DNA of 64,000 nucleotides from Vibrio tubiashii ATCC 19109 (GTDB lineage Bacteria; Pseudomonadota; Gammaproteobacteria; Enterobacterales; Vibrionaceae): NCBI RefSeq assembly GCF_000772105.1, contig NZ_CP009355.1, positions 1,674,001 to 1,738,000 of the forward strand, read 5' to 3'. Shown piece by piece: positions 56,197 to 64,000 of this stretch (position 1 is its first letter; each line of letters starts with the position of its first letter). The notes under the pieces were generated by a model. It saw only the letters and a program-made list of their open reading frames with translations, ran no database searches and was not told where the DNA came from. The position numbers and the translations under genes were made by a program.

Positions 56197-56973
56197 TTAG
56201 CGGTATAGGTTGATCCAATCTAAGCCTTCAGTGGTGGTGGTTTTCGGCTTGTATTCACAGCCAACCCACCCTTGATAACCAAGCTCATCAAGATGTTTCA
56301 AGACGAATGGGTAGTTAATCTCCCCAGTACCCGGTTCATGTCTGCCTGGGTTGTCGGCTAACTGCACATGGGCAATTTGGTCGATGTTGGCACTCATGGT
56401 TGGCGCTAAGTCTCCTTCCATGATCTGCATGTGGTAGATGTCGTACTGAATGAACAGGTTGTCACTACCCACTTCTTTAATCACCGCTTTCGCCTGCTCA
56501 GTGGTGTTGAGGAAGAATCCCGGGATGTCACGCGTATTGATGGCTTCAATCACTAAGCGAATGCCAGCCTCTTTTAGAGCCTGCGCGGCATAACGTAGGT
56601 TGATAACAAACGCCGCATGCGCATCATGTTGACTTACCCCTTGTGGAACGATCCCAGCGAGGCAGTTGATTTGGGTATTACCCAATACTTTGGCGTATTC
56701 AATGGCCTTGGCGACGCCTGCTTGAAACTCTTCAATTCGGTTTGGGTCCACCGCGATACCGCGCTCGCCCGCCTCCCAATCGCCGGCCGGAAGGTTGAAC
56801 AGCACTTGGGTAAGTTGGTTTTCATCAAGTTTCTCCTTGATTTGAGCGGCTTCTAAGACGTAAGGAAATAAATACTCTACGCCACTAAAACCCGCCTTTG
56901 CTGCGGCCTCAAAGCGATCTTCGAAGTCCAATTCGGTAAACAACATGGATAAATTTGCTGCAAACTTTGCCAT
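56197..56973 (-). CDS. hyi: Hydroxypyruvate isomerase
   Basis: Converts hydroxypyruvate to tartronate semialdehyde. The 258 residues form a TIM barrel of the xylose-isomerase-like AP-endonuclease 2 superfamily. The start MAKFAANLSMLFTELDFEDRFEAAAKAGFSGVEYLFPY is highly typical, the catalytic Glu lies in LVIEAINTRDIPGFFL (about residue 142), and the second in VGCEYKPKTTTTEGLDWI (about 240). It lies 18 bases after gcl and before garR, the usual gene order. Confidence 0.95.
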   Translation of the reverse strand: MAKFAANLSMLFTELDFEDRFEAAAKAGFSGVEYLFPYVLEAAQIKEKLDENQLTQVLFNLPAGDWEAGERGIAVDPNRIEEFQAGVAKAIEYAKVLGNTQINCLAGIVPQGVSQHDAHAAFVINLRYAAQALKEAGIRLVIEAINTRDIPGFFLNTTEQAKAVIKEVGSDNLFIQYDIYHMQIMEGDLAPTMSANIDQIAHVQLADNPGRHEPGTGEINYPFVLKHLDELGYQGWVGCEYKPKTTTTEGLDWINLYR

Positions 56974-56991
56974 TTTGATTTCCTTATTCTG

Positions 56992-58767
56992 TTAGCTGTT
57001 ATTGATTAACGCCGTTGGTGCGTCGTCAGCGCTTTCTGCCAAGGCTTCGAACTCATTGATTGAGTCAATCTCGACGCCCATCGCAATGTTGGTTACGCGC
57101 TCTAGAATCACTTCAACCACAACAGGCACCTTGTGCTTGTTCATTAACTCTTTCGCTTGAGCAAACGCCTCTTGCATCTGCTCTGGGTCAGTCACTCGAA
57201 TCGCTTTACAACCTAAGCCCTCAACAACCGTCACATGGTCTACACCATAGCCGTTGAGCTCTGGTGCGTTCTGGTTCTCAAACGCCAACTGAACACAATA
57301 ATCAATGTCGAACTGACGCTGCGCTTGGCGAATCAGACCAAGGTAAGAGTTGTTTACCAAAACATGGATATACGGCAGGTTAAACTGCGCGCCAACGGCC
57401 AGCTCTTCAATCATGAATTGGAAGTCGTAGTCACCAGAGATAGCAACGATATCGCGATTAGGATCCGCGGCACGTACGCCAAGTGCGGCAGGTGTCGTCC
57501 AACCTAGCGGGCCAGCTTGACCACAGTTAATCCAATGACGTGGCTTATACACGTGTAGGAACTGCGCTGCCGCAATTTGAGAAAGACCAATCGTGCTGAC
57601 ATAACAAGTATCGCGACCAAATGCTTTGTTCATCTCTTCATAAACACGCATTGGTTTAATCGGTGCGTCGGTATAGTGAGTTTTACGTAACATCGTCGCT
57701 TTACGCTGCTGACATTCGCCAACCCACGCGCTGCGGTTTGGTAATTTACCTGCGTCACGCCATTCACGCGCCACTTCCACCAGCAGTTCAAGTGCTGCTT
57801 TGGCATCAGAAACAATGCCAAGATCCGGACAGAACACACGCCCAATTTGAGTCGGCTCAATATCAACGTGAACGAACTTACGCCCTTTGGTATACACATC
57901 CAAAGACCCGGTGTGGCGGTTAGCAAATCGGTTACCGATACCAAACACAAAGTCGGATTCAAGCAAGGTTGCGTTGCCGTAACGATGCGCCGTTTGCAGA
58001 CCAACCATACCTGCCATCAGTTCATGGTCGTCCGCGATGGAGCCCCACCCCATCAGAGTTGGAATCACTGGAACACCTGTAATTTCCGCGAATTGTTGCA
58101 GTAACGCTTCAGCTCCCGCATTAATAACACCACCACCAGAAACGATCACTGGGTTAGCAGACTCACACATCATTTCGATGGCTTTTTCTACCTGAGCACG
58201 TGTTGCTTTTGGCTGGTATGCCTCCAACGGTTCATAAGTATCAATATCGAACTCGATTTCCGTCAGCTGAACATCCAATGGTAAGTCAATCAGTACCGGG
58301 CCAGGTCTGCCTGAGCGCATTAGGTGAAACGCCTGCTGGAATGCACGTGGCACCTGTGCTGGCTCTAGTACGGTTGTCGCCCACTTAGTGACAGGTTTGG
58401 CAATAGATTCGATATCTACTGCTTGGAAATCTTCTTTATGCAGGCGAGCTCGTGGCGCTTGCCCTGTAATACAAAGGATTGGAATTGAGTCCGCTGATGC
58501 AGAATACAATCCGGTGATCATATCGGTACCCGCTGGACCCGATGTGCCGATACACACACCAATGTTACCTTGATTGGTACGTGTGTAGCCTTCTGCCATA
58601 TGCGAAGCACCTTCCACATGGCGAGCAAGTACGTGATCAATACCACCGAGCTTTTTCATTGCCGCGTACATTGGGTTAATCGCTGCGCCAGGAACACCGA
58701 AGGCAATGTCTACACCTTCCTTCTTAAGTACTTCTACCGCCGCCTCAATTGCCTTCATCTTTGCCAT
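56992..58767 (-). CDS. gcl: Glyoxylate carboligase (tartronate semialdehyde synthase)
   Basis: A thiamin-diphosphate enzyme that joins two glyoxylates into tartronate semialdehyde and CO2. The 591 residues match E. coli Gcl. I use the ATG at 58767, which has GGAGG upstream. Gcl lacks the Glu that activates the cofactor in other family members, and Val stands there: [10 protein letters not shown] (residue 51), which agrees with Gcl identity. The cofactor motif is [14 protein letters not shown] to VNNSYLGLI (about 460-490). It leads the gcl-hyi-garR unit and is divergent from malate synthase. Confidence 0.96.
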   Translation of the reverse strand: MAKMKAIEAAVEVLKKEGVDIAFGVPGAAINPMYAAMKKLGGIDHVLARHVEGASHMAEGYTRTNQGNIGVCIGTSGPAGTDMITGLYSASADSIPILCITGQAPRARLHKEDFQAVDIESIAKPVTKWATTVLEPAQVPRAFQQAFHLMRSGRPGPVLIDLPLDVQLTEIEFDIDTYEPLEAYQPKATRAQVEKAIEMMCESANPVIVSGGGVINAGAEALLQQFAEITGVPVIPTLMGWGSIADDHELMAGMVGLQTAHRYGNATLLESDFVFGIGNRFANRHTGSLDVYTKGRKFVHVDIEPTQIGRVFCPDLGIVSDAKAALELLVEVAREWRDAGKLPNRSAWVGECQQRKATMLRKTHYTDAPIKPMRVYEEMNKAFGRDTCYVSTIGLSQIAAAQFLHVYKPRHWINCGQAGPLGWTTPAALGVRAADPNRDIVAISGDYDFQFMIEELAVGAQFNLPYIHVLVNNSYLGLIRQAQRQFDIDYCVQLAFENQNAPELNGYGVDHVTVVEGLGCKAIRVTDPEQMQEAFAQAKELMNKHKVPVVVEVILERVTNIAMGVEIDSINEFEALAESADDAPTALINNS

Positions 58768-59080
58768 GCGAACCTCCATTTCGATTGTATACAATTCAAA
58801 GATACTTTGTGTACTATGAATCATATTCAGAATTTGGCAACCCCTAAATGCAACATTTTTTCAACATAGAGCCATTACTCGAAGCGAACACTAACCCCGA
58901 AAACCCTAGAAATCATTGCTTTATATAAAATATCTTTACATAAAAATATTTTCCTAAGAGAGTAAATGAAAAATAAATGTTAAATACCCTTTGATTGTTT
59001 ACATGAATTGAAATATAAGTATTCGTGCAACATGATTTTTGTACACAAAATCATTCGATATTGTTTAAAGGAGACGAACA
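58768..59080. promoter_or_regulatory. Divergent gcl-aceB control region with three similar boxes
   Basis: TTGTATACAA, inside a perfect 12-base palindrome (ATTGTATACAAT), lies at 58785-58794 near the gcl start. TTGTGTACTA follows at 58807-58816, 22 bases (two helical turns) away. Near aceB, TTGTACACAA lies at 59039-59048, the reverse complement pattern of the second. The three boxes fit one dimeric regulator, for example of the GntR/FCD class, whose operators often contain GTATAC. No such gene is in the window. Confidence 0.6.
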
Positions 59081-60709
59081 ATGAGTCTGAACGATGTAGC
59101 AGAAAGAGAAGAAACCGCCTGTCTGCGCGTAGTCGGTAACATGGACAACCCTGAATACCAAACCATCCTTAACAAAGAAGCGCTCTCATTCTTAACCAAG
59201 CTCGTTAAGAAGTTTGCTCCACGCCGAGATGCACTACTTGCTGCTCGCGAAGAGCAACAAAAGCGTTTTGATGCTGGCGAACTACCGAATTTCCGAGCGG
59301 ATACACAATCTATTCGTGACAACAAGAGCTGGAAAGTCGCCACTCCGCCACCTGAACTGTTAGACCGTCGAGTAGAAATAACCGGCCCGATTGATCGCAA
59401 AATGGTGATCAACGCACTGAATTCAGGTGCTAAGGTCTTTATGTGTTGTTTTGAAGACGCCTCTTCCCCTACTTGGGAGAACATGGTTCAAGGGCAGATC
59501 AACTTGCGCGATGCCAATGCCCGCACGATCAGTTATCACGATGAAGCAAAAAACAAACATTATCAGCTAAGTGATAACCCAGCCCTACTGATTGCCCGTC
59601 CGCGAGGCCTGCACCTGCCGGAGCAATCGATCCAATTTGACGATAAACCCATTCCTGGTTGCTTGATGGATTTCGCGCTCTACTTCTACCACAACTATCT
59701 ATCACGAGCAGAGCAAGGACTTGGGGTTTACTACTACATTCCTAAGCTAGAAAGCATGGAAGAATCACAATGGTGGGATGACGTTTTCTCTTTCACTGAA
59801 GATTACTTTGGTGTCGAGCGAGGCACGATTCGTGCGACCGTTCTGATTGAAACGCTACCTGCCGTATTCCAAATGGACGAAATGCTTTACGCCATGCGTG
59901 ACCATATCGTCGCAATGAACTGCGGCCGCTGGGATTACATCTTCAGTTACATCAAGACCCTCAAAAACCACACCGACCGCATTCTTCCAGACCGACACGT
60001 GGTTGGGATGGATAAAGAATTCCTTAATGCCTACAGCCAACTGTTAGTACGTACTTGCCATCAGCGTGGCGCCTTGGCAATGGGCGGTATGTCAGCTTTC
60101 ATCCCAGCCAAAGATCCTGCAGAGATGGAGCGAGTGACCGCCAAAGTGATCGAGGATAAAGAGCGTGAATCTCGCAATGGCCACGACGGAACTTGGGTTG
60201 CACATCCAGCGCTCGTCGATTTGGCAATGTCTGTATTCGATAAAAACCTTGACGGAAAGCCAAACCAACTCGATTTTGTCAGCCCAACACATGAAATTGG
60301 TGCTGATTTGCTGCTAAAACCGTGTGAAGGGACACGCGATGAAGCTGGCGTTCGCAAAAATATCCGTATTGCGCTTTATTACATCGAAGCTTGGATTCAA
60401 GGCCATGGTTGTGTGCCGATCTATGGCTTGATGGAAGATGCCGCAACGGCAGAGATCTCGCGCGCTAATATCTGGCAATGGATTCATCACTCAGTCGAAC
60501 TTGATGATGGGCAAACCTTTACCAAAGAGCTTTTCCACCAATGGCTGTATCAAGAGCTCAACACTATCAAACAGGAAGTGGGCGATGCTCGATTCGCAGC
60601 TGGCCGCTTTGAACAAACCGCTGACCTTTTCTTCGAGCTGTCAACAGCGAAAGAGTTCGCCACCTTCCTGACCTTACCAAGCTATCAGCTTCTTAACGGG
60701 GCTGCGTAA
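59081..60709 (+). CDS. aceB: Malate synthase A
   Basis: Condenses glyoxylate with acetyl-CoA to malate in the glyoxylate shunt. The 542 residues match the A-type enzyme. IARPRGLHLPEQ (about residue 170) carries the catalytic Arg, and TLKNHTDRILPDRHVVGMDKEFLNAYSQLLVRTCHQRGALAMGGMSAFIPAKD (about 290-342) is the family signature. AAAGGAG precedes the ATG. Isocitrate lyase (aceA) is absent from the window, and aceB is instead divergent from gcl, so this copy may serve glyoxylate from glycolate or purine breakdown. Confidence 0.95.
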   Translation: MSLNDVAEREETACLRVVGNMDNPEYQTILNKEALSFLTKLVKKFAPRRDALLAAREEQQKRFDAGELPNFRADTQSIRDNKSWKVATPPPELLDRRVEITGPIDRKMVINALNSGAKVFMCCFEDASSPTWENMVQGQINLRDANARTISYHDEAKNKHYQLSDNPALLIARPRGLHLPEQSIQFDDKPIPGCLMDFALYFYHNYLSRAEQGLGVYYYIPKLESMEESQWWDDVFSFTEDYFGVERGTIRATVLIETLPAVFQMDEMLYAMRDHIVAMNCGRWDYIFSYIKTLKNHTDRILPDRHVVGMDKEFLNAYSQLLVRTCHQRGALAMGGMSAFIPAKDPAEMERVTAKVIEDKERESRNGHDGTWVAHPALVDLAMSVFDKNLDGKPNQLDFVSPTHEIGADLLLKPCEGTRDEAGVRKNIRIALYYIEAWIQGHGCVPIYGLMEDAATAEISRANIWQWIHHSVELDDGQTFTKELFHQWLYQELNTIKQEVGDARFAAGRFEQTADLFFELSTAKEFATFLTLPSYQLLNGAA

Positions 60710-60710
60710 T

Positions 60711-60744
60711 ACCAACCTAGTTCGTCTATTCGAGCTAGGTCGGT
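60711..60744 (+). other. Hairpin between aceB and the GlcG-like gene
   Basis: ACCAACCTAGTTCG pairs with CGAGCTAGGTCGGT over 14 positions with one mismatch and one G-U pair, around TCTATT. It starts right after the aceB stop codon and has no T-run. It may protect the aceB message or reduce read-through. Confidence 0.6.
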
Positions 60745-60765
60745 AGAACATTAACAGGAGATAAC

Positions 60766-61203
60766 ATGGGAAGTTTAACTCTAGATCAAGCACTCTCCGT
60801 CATTGACGGTACCTTTCAGGCAGGTTCAAAGAGCAAAAGCGCACCGCTCACGGTCGCCGTTCTCGACAGTGGAGGGAAACTCATCTCTCTACAACGCCAA
60901 GATGGTTCTAGTATGATGCGACCAGATATCGCGATTGCTAAAGCTTGGGGCGCACTAGCGCTCGGGTGTTCCTCGCGAAAGCTCGCTCAGGATGCCGACA
61001 ATCGACCTGCATTTATCTCCGCTGTTAATGTTCTCGCACACGGTAATATGGTTCCGGTTCCAGGAGGATTGCTCATTCGCGATGCCGAGAAAAACATTCT
61101 TGGTGCAGTTGGGGTCAGTGGTGATTTATCTGATATCGATGAAAGCTGCGCACTCGGGGGAATTGACCACGCCCAGCTTTATTGTGATGACGCCGTCTCT
61201 TAA
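60766..61203 (+). CDS. GlcG/HbpS-family protein
   Basis: A 145-residue protein of the GlcG/HbpS (DUF336) family, with the SLTLDQALSVIDG opening, the VAVLDSGGKLISLQRQDGSS strand (about residues 29-48), and the closing LLIRDAEKNILGAVGVSGDLSDIDESCALGGI. GlcG is encoded in glycolate oxidase (glc) operons next to malate synthase G; the family binds haem or cofactors in some bacteria, and its exact task in glycolate use is unknown. It follows aceB by 56 bases and is probably co-transcribed. The strong terminator marks the end of the unit. Confidence 0.88.
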   Translation: MGSLTLDQALSVIDGTFQAGSKSKSAPLTVAVLDSGGKLISLQRQDGSSMMRPDIAIAKAWGALALGCSSRKLAQDADNRPAFISAVNVLAHGNMVPVPGGLLIRDAEKNILGAVGVSGDLSDIDESCALGGIDHAQLYCDDAVS

Positions 61204-61223
61204 CACTGACTAACAAAGCAAAC

Positions 61224-61263
61224 AAAACGCCCTCAGTTGCACACGCAAATGAGGGCGTTTTTC
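61224..61263. terminator. Bidirectional terminator hairpin
   Basis: AAAACGCCCTCA and TGAGGGCGTTTT form a 12-bp perfect stem with a 14-base loop that can form a small inner hairpin. It separates the convergent GlcG-like and marR genes. Confidence 0.9.
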
Positions 61264-61284
61264 TATTTCGTATTTTCGAAGAGA

Positions 61285-61767
61285 TTACTCGTATTGAGTC
61301 AGCCAGCCTTTCAAAATAGTGTTCATCTGTTTCTTCTGATTAGCATTAATACCTTTAACCAGCTTTTCCTGTACTGCGGCGTGCTCTTCAATAATTTTGT
61401 CGATCAGCACAAAACCATCTTGGCTTAGCTCAACCGTCACACTACGACGGTCTTCTTTACTGTGCTCGCGGCTGATCAAACCTTTAGACTCAAGCTTATC
61501 TAATCGGTTCGTCATCGCGCCAGATGTCAGCATCATAGAATCAATCAGCTCTGAAGGGGTTAAGCGAAAAGGTTTACCACTACGACGCAAAGTCGCCAAC
61601 ACGTCGAACTCCCCAAGTTTCAAGTCATAGCGCTTATGTAGCTGAGCCACTTCTGTCTCCATATACTTGGCAATGCGCATCAATCGACCCATTATCGCCA
61701 TAGGTTCAGTTTCTAGCTCTGGCTTTTCCTTAGCCCACTGGTCTACTACTCTATCAATAGCGTCCAT
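61285..61767 (-). CDS. MarR-family transcriptional regulator
   Basis: A 160-residue MarR regulator. The helix-turn-helix and wing are clear: LRRSGKPFRLTPSELIDSMMLTSGAMTNRLDKLESKGLISREHSKEDRRSVTVELSQDG (about residues 60-118). I use the ATG at 61767, preceded by GGAGA; the longer frame adds 30 unlikely residues. It is divergent from the EamA transporter, with two near-identical 18-base boxes between, so it most likely represses both. The inducer is probably the exporter substrate. Confidence 0.92.
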   Translation of the reverse strand: MDAIDRVVDQWAKEKPELETEPMAIMGRLMRIAKYMETEVAQLHKRYDLKLGEFDVLATLRRSGKPFRLTPSELIDSMMLTSGAMTNRLDKLESKGLISREHSKEDRRSVTVELSQDGFVLIDKIIEEHAAVQEKLVKGINANQKKQMNTILKGWLTQYE

Positions 61768-61803
61768 GAATATTTGTCTCCAGTAACAAAATGCTGTTTT
61801 GAA

Positions 61804-61880
61804 TATCTTAACATAAAGATACTTTACAAACAGCGTTTTTAGGCGTACATTCCTCACAAAAGTATCTTAACGTAAAGATA
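61804..61880. promoter_or_regulatory. Two MarR operator boxes between marR and eamA
   Basis: TATCTTAACATAAAGATA (61804-61821) and TATCTTAACGTAAAGATA (61863-61880) differ at one base and are near-palindromes with centres 59 bases apart. The second ends 6 bases before the EamA ATG, over its ribosome site; the first lies 37 bases before the marR start. Confidence 0.85.
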
Positions 61881-61886
61881 GTTGTT

Positions 61887-62783
61887 ATGAATATATTACT
61901 TGCCATGATTCCGGCGTTCTTTTGGGGAACAACTTATGCCGTCACGCAATACACTCTTGCGGACTGGCCTCCCCTATTGCTGGGTGCGATCCGTGCACTA
62001 CCAGCCGGACTTCTGTTGTTGGCATTTAAGCCAAGCCTGCCGAAAAAAGGCGACTGGCAGATTTTGTTTAGCTTAGGTTTGATCAATATTGCGACCTTCT
62101 TCGGGCTTATCTTTGTCATGGCGCTAACGTTGCCTTCTGCCATTTCTGGTGTTGGCATGATTTCAGTACCTGTATTTGCGATGCTCTACAACTGGTTGAT
62201 CAACAAACATCGCCCAGGCTTGATTCAGTCGGTATGTGGTGCCACCTTGATCGTGCTCGCTTGGATGCTGTTTGATCCAGGTTCAATTAGCCTAAATCCG
62301 ATTGGTTTGGGGGCTATGCTCGCGGCGATCATGTGTATTGTGGTTGGCAGCTCGATCACTAAATCACTCGGCAATCGTATGCACTGGTGGACAGTCTTAA
62401 CCTGGCAGCTCATCCTAGGTGGTGTGATTCTGTCTATCGCCGCAGGTGTTCAAGGGGCGATGGAACCAGCAAAATACGCCGCGATTTTCAACAACTTCTC
62501 AATGACCAACTTGTCTGGTTTATTATGGGTTGTCGGGCTTAACACGGCACTAGGGTACGGCATGTATGTGTGGCTATTGCAACGTATGTCTGTGGTCGAC
62601 TTTACCTTTGGGGGTATCGCCAATCCGATCGCGGGGATCGTGTCTGGACTTATCTTGCTCGGTGAATCCTTTACCCCATTCCAGTACAGCTTGATGATCG
62701 GCATGATTGTGATGTCTTTGTTACCTCAAGCGATACTCGCCATAAGACAAAACAGGCCAGCGCCTGCTGAGTGCCAAAGCTAA
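61887..62783 (+). CDS. EamA-family (DMT) transporter
   Basis: A 298-residue inner-membrane exporter of the drug/metabolite transporter superfamily, with ten helices in two EamA halves (repeat starts at about residues 3 and 145). The opening LLAMIPAFFWGTTYAVTQYTLADWPPLLLGAIRALPAGLLLL is characteristic. Members export amino acids, purines or drugs. The divergent MarR gene and flanking operators suggest substrate-induced expression. The exact substrate is not readable. A terminator follows. Confidence 0.92.
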   Translation: MNILLAMIPAFFWGTTYAVTQYTLADWPPLLLGAIRALPAGLLLLAFKPSLPKKGDWQILFSLGLINIATFFGLIFVMALTLPSAISGVGMISVPVFAMLYNWLINKHRPGLIQSVCGATLIVLAWMLFDPGSISLNPIGLGAMLAAIMCIVVGSSITKSLGNRMHWWTVLTWQLILGGVILSIAAGVQGAMEPAKYAAIFNNFSMTNLSGLLWVVGLNTALGYGMYVWLLQRMSVVDFTFGGIANPIAGIVSGLILLGESFTPFQYSLMIGMIVMSLLPQAILAIRQNRPAPAECQS

Positions 62784-62803
62784 TGGGCACAAATTGTCTC
62801 TTA

Positions 62804-62838
62804 AATAGCCGCGCCACTTAGCGCGGCTTTTTACTTTT
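62804..62838 (+). terminator. Rho-independent terminator
   Basis: AGCCGCGC and GCGCGGCT form a perfect 8-bp GC-rich stem with a 6-base loop, followed by TTTTTACTTTTT, 24 bases after the EamA stop. Confidence 0.9.
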
Positions 62839-62897
62839 TAAAACGGTTCCTACGTGATTGCTATACTGACTAAGCTCATTTTAGAAAGGTGGAAGCA

Positions 62898-63455
62898 ATG
62901 TGCGGAAGACTCAATGTCATCGACGATCCCTTGTGCAATATAGTCTGTGAACAGCTTGGCTTAAATTTTAATACTCATAGCAACAACGATTTGCGTCCGA
63001 CAGAGCAGGTGGCTTGTTTAGCCAGTGATGGCAGCAAACTACAGCAGCGCAACCTCGCTTGGGGCATTAAGCCTGACTGGGCAAAGCGAGTTATCATTAA
63101 CGCCCAAGCAGAAACTGTGACGCAGAAACCCACCTTTGCGAGTTCGTTTCAGTTCAGTCGGGTTATTGTTCCATGCAGTGGCTGGTATGAGTGGCGTGAG
63201 GAACAAGGGCGAAAGGTGAAATACCTATTTGAGCAGCCAAACAAAGGAGCCCTGTACATGGCAGCTATCTCACTCGAAAACAACTCAAAAGTGGTCACAC
63301 TCACCACCAAGCCCAATTCGCAATGCGCTCAATATCATCACCGCATGCCGCTACTGATTGACGCAAAACATGTTCCTAACTGGGTTACAGGAACCGTAGA
63401 GCAAGCTCACTCTTTATTGAATGTTGAATACAATCAAACATTAAGAATAAGCTAG
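62898..63455 (+). CDS. yedK: SRAP (YedK/HMCES-like) abasic-site protein
   Basis: A 185-residue SOS-response-associated peptidase-fold protein that forms a covalent crosslink to abasic sites in single-stranded DNA. The start at 62898 puts the catalytic Cys at position 2 (MCGRLNVID) after removal of Met; AGGTGG precedes it. Other key parts are INAQAETV (about 72), PCSGWYEWRE (about 94) and the HHRMPLLID His (about 150). It is somewhat shorter than E. coli YedK (222). There is no SOS box that I can see. The upstream terminator makes it a single-gene unit. Confidence 0.9.
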   Translation: MCGRLNVIDDPLCNIVCEQLGLNFNTHSNNDLRPTEQVACLASDGSKLQQRNLAWGIKPDWAKRVIINAQAETVTQKPTFASSFQFSRVIVPCSGWYEWREEQGRKVKYLFEQPNKGALYMAAISLENNSKVVTLTTKPNSQCAQYHHRMPLLIDAKHVPNWVTGTVEQAHSLLNVEYNQTLRIS

Positions 63456-63474
63456 CCCAACAGGTTAACAGGAC

Positions 63475-64000
63475 TTAGAAAATCGGCTTTTGCTTGTCTT
63501 TCACGTAGAAAAACAGACTGATAGCAACAAACAAAAACGTAAAGTAGTAGAAGAATGAAGAAAGAGACGCAATAAAGTCGATGTGTTGCTCTATCTGCTC
63601 TTCGCTATAGTTTTTAGACAGCAATTTGTAATAGTAAGCGTACAAAATACCAATCATCCCATAGCCGAGGTTAAACATGAGCCCTTTAAAGCTCAGTACT
63701 GTGGCTCGGTTGTGTGATTCGGTGTTTTTGTTGAGGTGGTAGCTAATGAAGATGTTCATCGTCATGATGATGAAGATTAATAGCAACGCCGGAATCACCC
63801 CGTAAATAGACCAGCCTAAGCTAATCCAGTAATAGGTTGCCATCGTCGCGATTCCCATGATGGCAATAAACCTTCTCGGAGCGATGCTCTCCGCCAACTT
63901 TCGACTTTGCCCCGCTAATACAATTTGCAGCAAACTTATCCCTGCGCCAATCAACCCAAAATAGATGATGGGAATATCGATCGCTCGATAGTACTGGCTG
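63475..64000 (-). CDS. C-terminal part of an MFS transporter (cut by window edge)
   Basis: The frame is open to the right edge with no start, so the gene begins outside the window. The visible part, over 170 residues, has five or so membrane helices (TYYWISLGWSIYGVIPALLLIFIIMTMNIFISYHL, GLMFNLGYGMIGILYAYYY, FFYYFTFLFVAISLFFYV), with a conserved loop IAPRRFIAIMGI. It matches the C-terminal half of a major-facilitator transporter. The substrate is not readable. The stop lies 19 bases from the SRAP gene stop, convergent. Confidence 0.85.
   Translation of the reverse strand, partial: SQYYRAIDIPIIYFGLIGAGISLLQIVLAGQSRKLAESIAPRRFIAIMGIATMATYYWISLGWSIYGVIPALLLIFIIMTMNIFISYHLNKNTESHNRATVLSFKGLMFNLGYGMIGILYAYYYKLLSKNYSEEQIEQHIDFIASLSSFFYYFTFLFVAISLFFYVKDKQKPIF

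Overview
The window looks like a marine Vibrio-type gammaproteobacterium, probably the secondary chromosome. Gene content points there: a giant VCBS/RTX adhesin with a Vibrio-type type I secretion C-terminus, a bacterial TrmY-family (UPF0217) protein, a choloylglycine-hydrolase family enzyme, a thiXYZ-tenA-thiD salvage operon behind a TPP riboswitch, many short genes with perfect hairpin terminators, and one IS5-family (IS903-type) element. The species call is inference from families and style; no database search was run.

Layout. 1-5.3 kb: small conserved proteins, an unrecognised 409-residue protein, a MarR regulator, a PAP2 lipid phosphatase and a GAF-GGDEF diguanylate cyclase. 5.3-9.6 kb: thiD-thiZ-thiX-thiY-tenA on the minus strand, controlled by a TPP riboswitch. 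9.7-12 kb: an HDOD protein, a LysR regulator and a stand-alone VCBS-domain protein. 12.3-22.8 kb: a 3488-residue adhesin with about 26 VCBS repeats and a PAAG motif resembling a LapG cleavage site. 23-29.6 kb: a 50-residue membrane protein, an orphan PBP2, a Tat-exported PhoX, a 27-residue basic protein, and an IclR regulator coupled to an arginase-fold protein that has lost its metal ligands. 29.8-36.4 kb: a periplasmic adaptor without a pump, TetR, a choloylglycine hydrolase relative, and a divergent MarR/amidohydrolase pair around tandem palindromes. 36.4-39.5 kb: an accessory stretch with an IS903-type element whose transposase has an internal stop, joining a cut GNAT gene to a cut EAL gene; then a short tyrosine recombinase and an M50-like membrane protease.

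39.7-51.1 kb: 6-phospho-beta-glucosidase, universal stress protein, a 159-bp MITE-like inverted-repeat element abutting a nitroreductase gene, an ABM-domain protein, LysR, a second YtcJ-type amidohydrolase, a YdjM-like membrane protein, an alpha/beta hydrolase with a DUF2784 protein, an SgrR-like regulator divergent from a 51-residue membrane protein, and the TrmY relative. 51.1-61.2 kb: a glyoxylate-to-glycerate module. Gcl joins two glyoxylates to tartronate semialdehyde, Hyi interconverts this with hydroxypyruvate, GarR reduces it to glycerate, and glycerate kinase with a GntP-family permease complete the route. CdaR sits inside the module, and malate synthase A plus a GlcG-like protein diverge from gcl, so glyoxylate can go either way. 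61.2-64 kb: a MarR regulator divergent from an EamA exporter with two matching operators, an SRAP (YedK-like) protein, and the end of an MFS transporter cut by the window edge.
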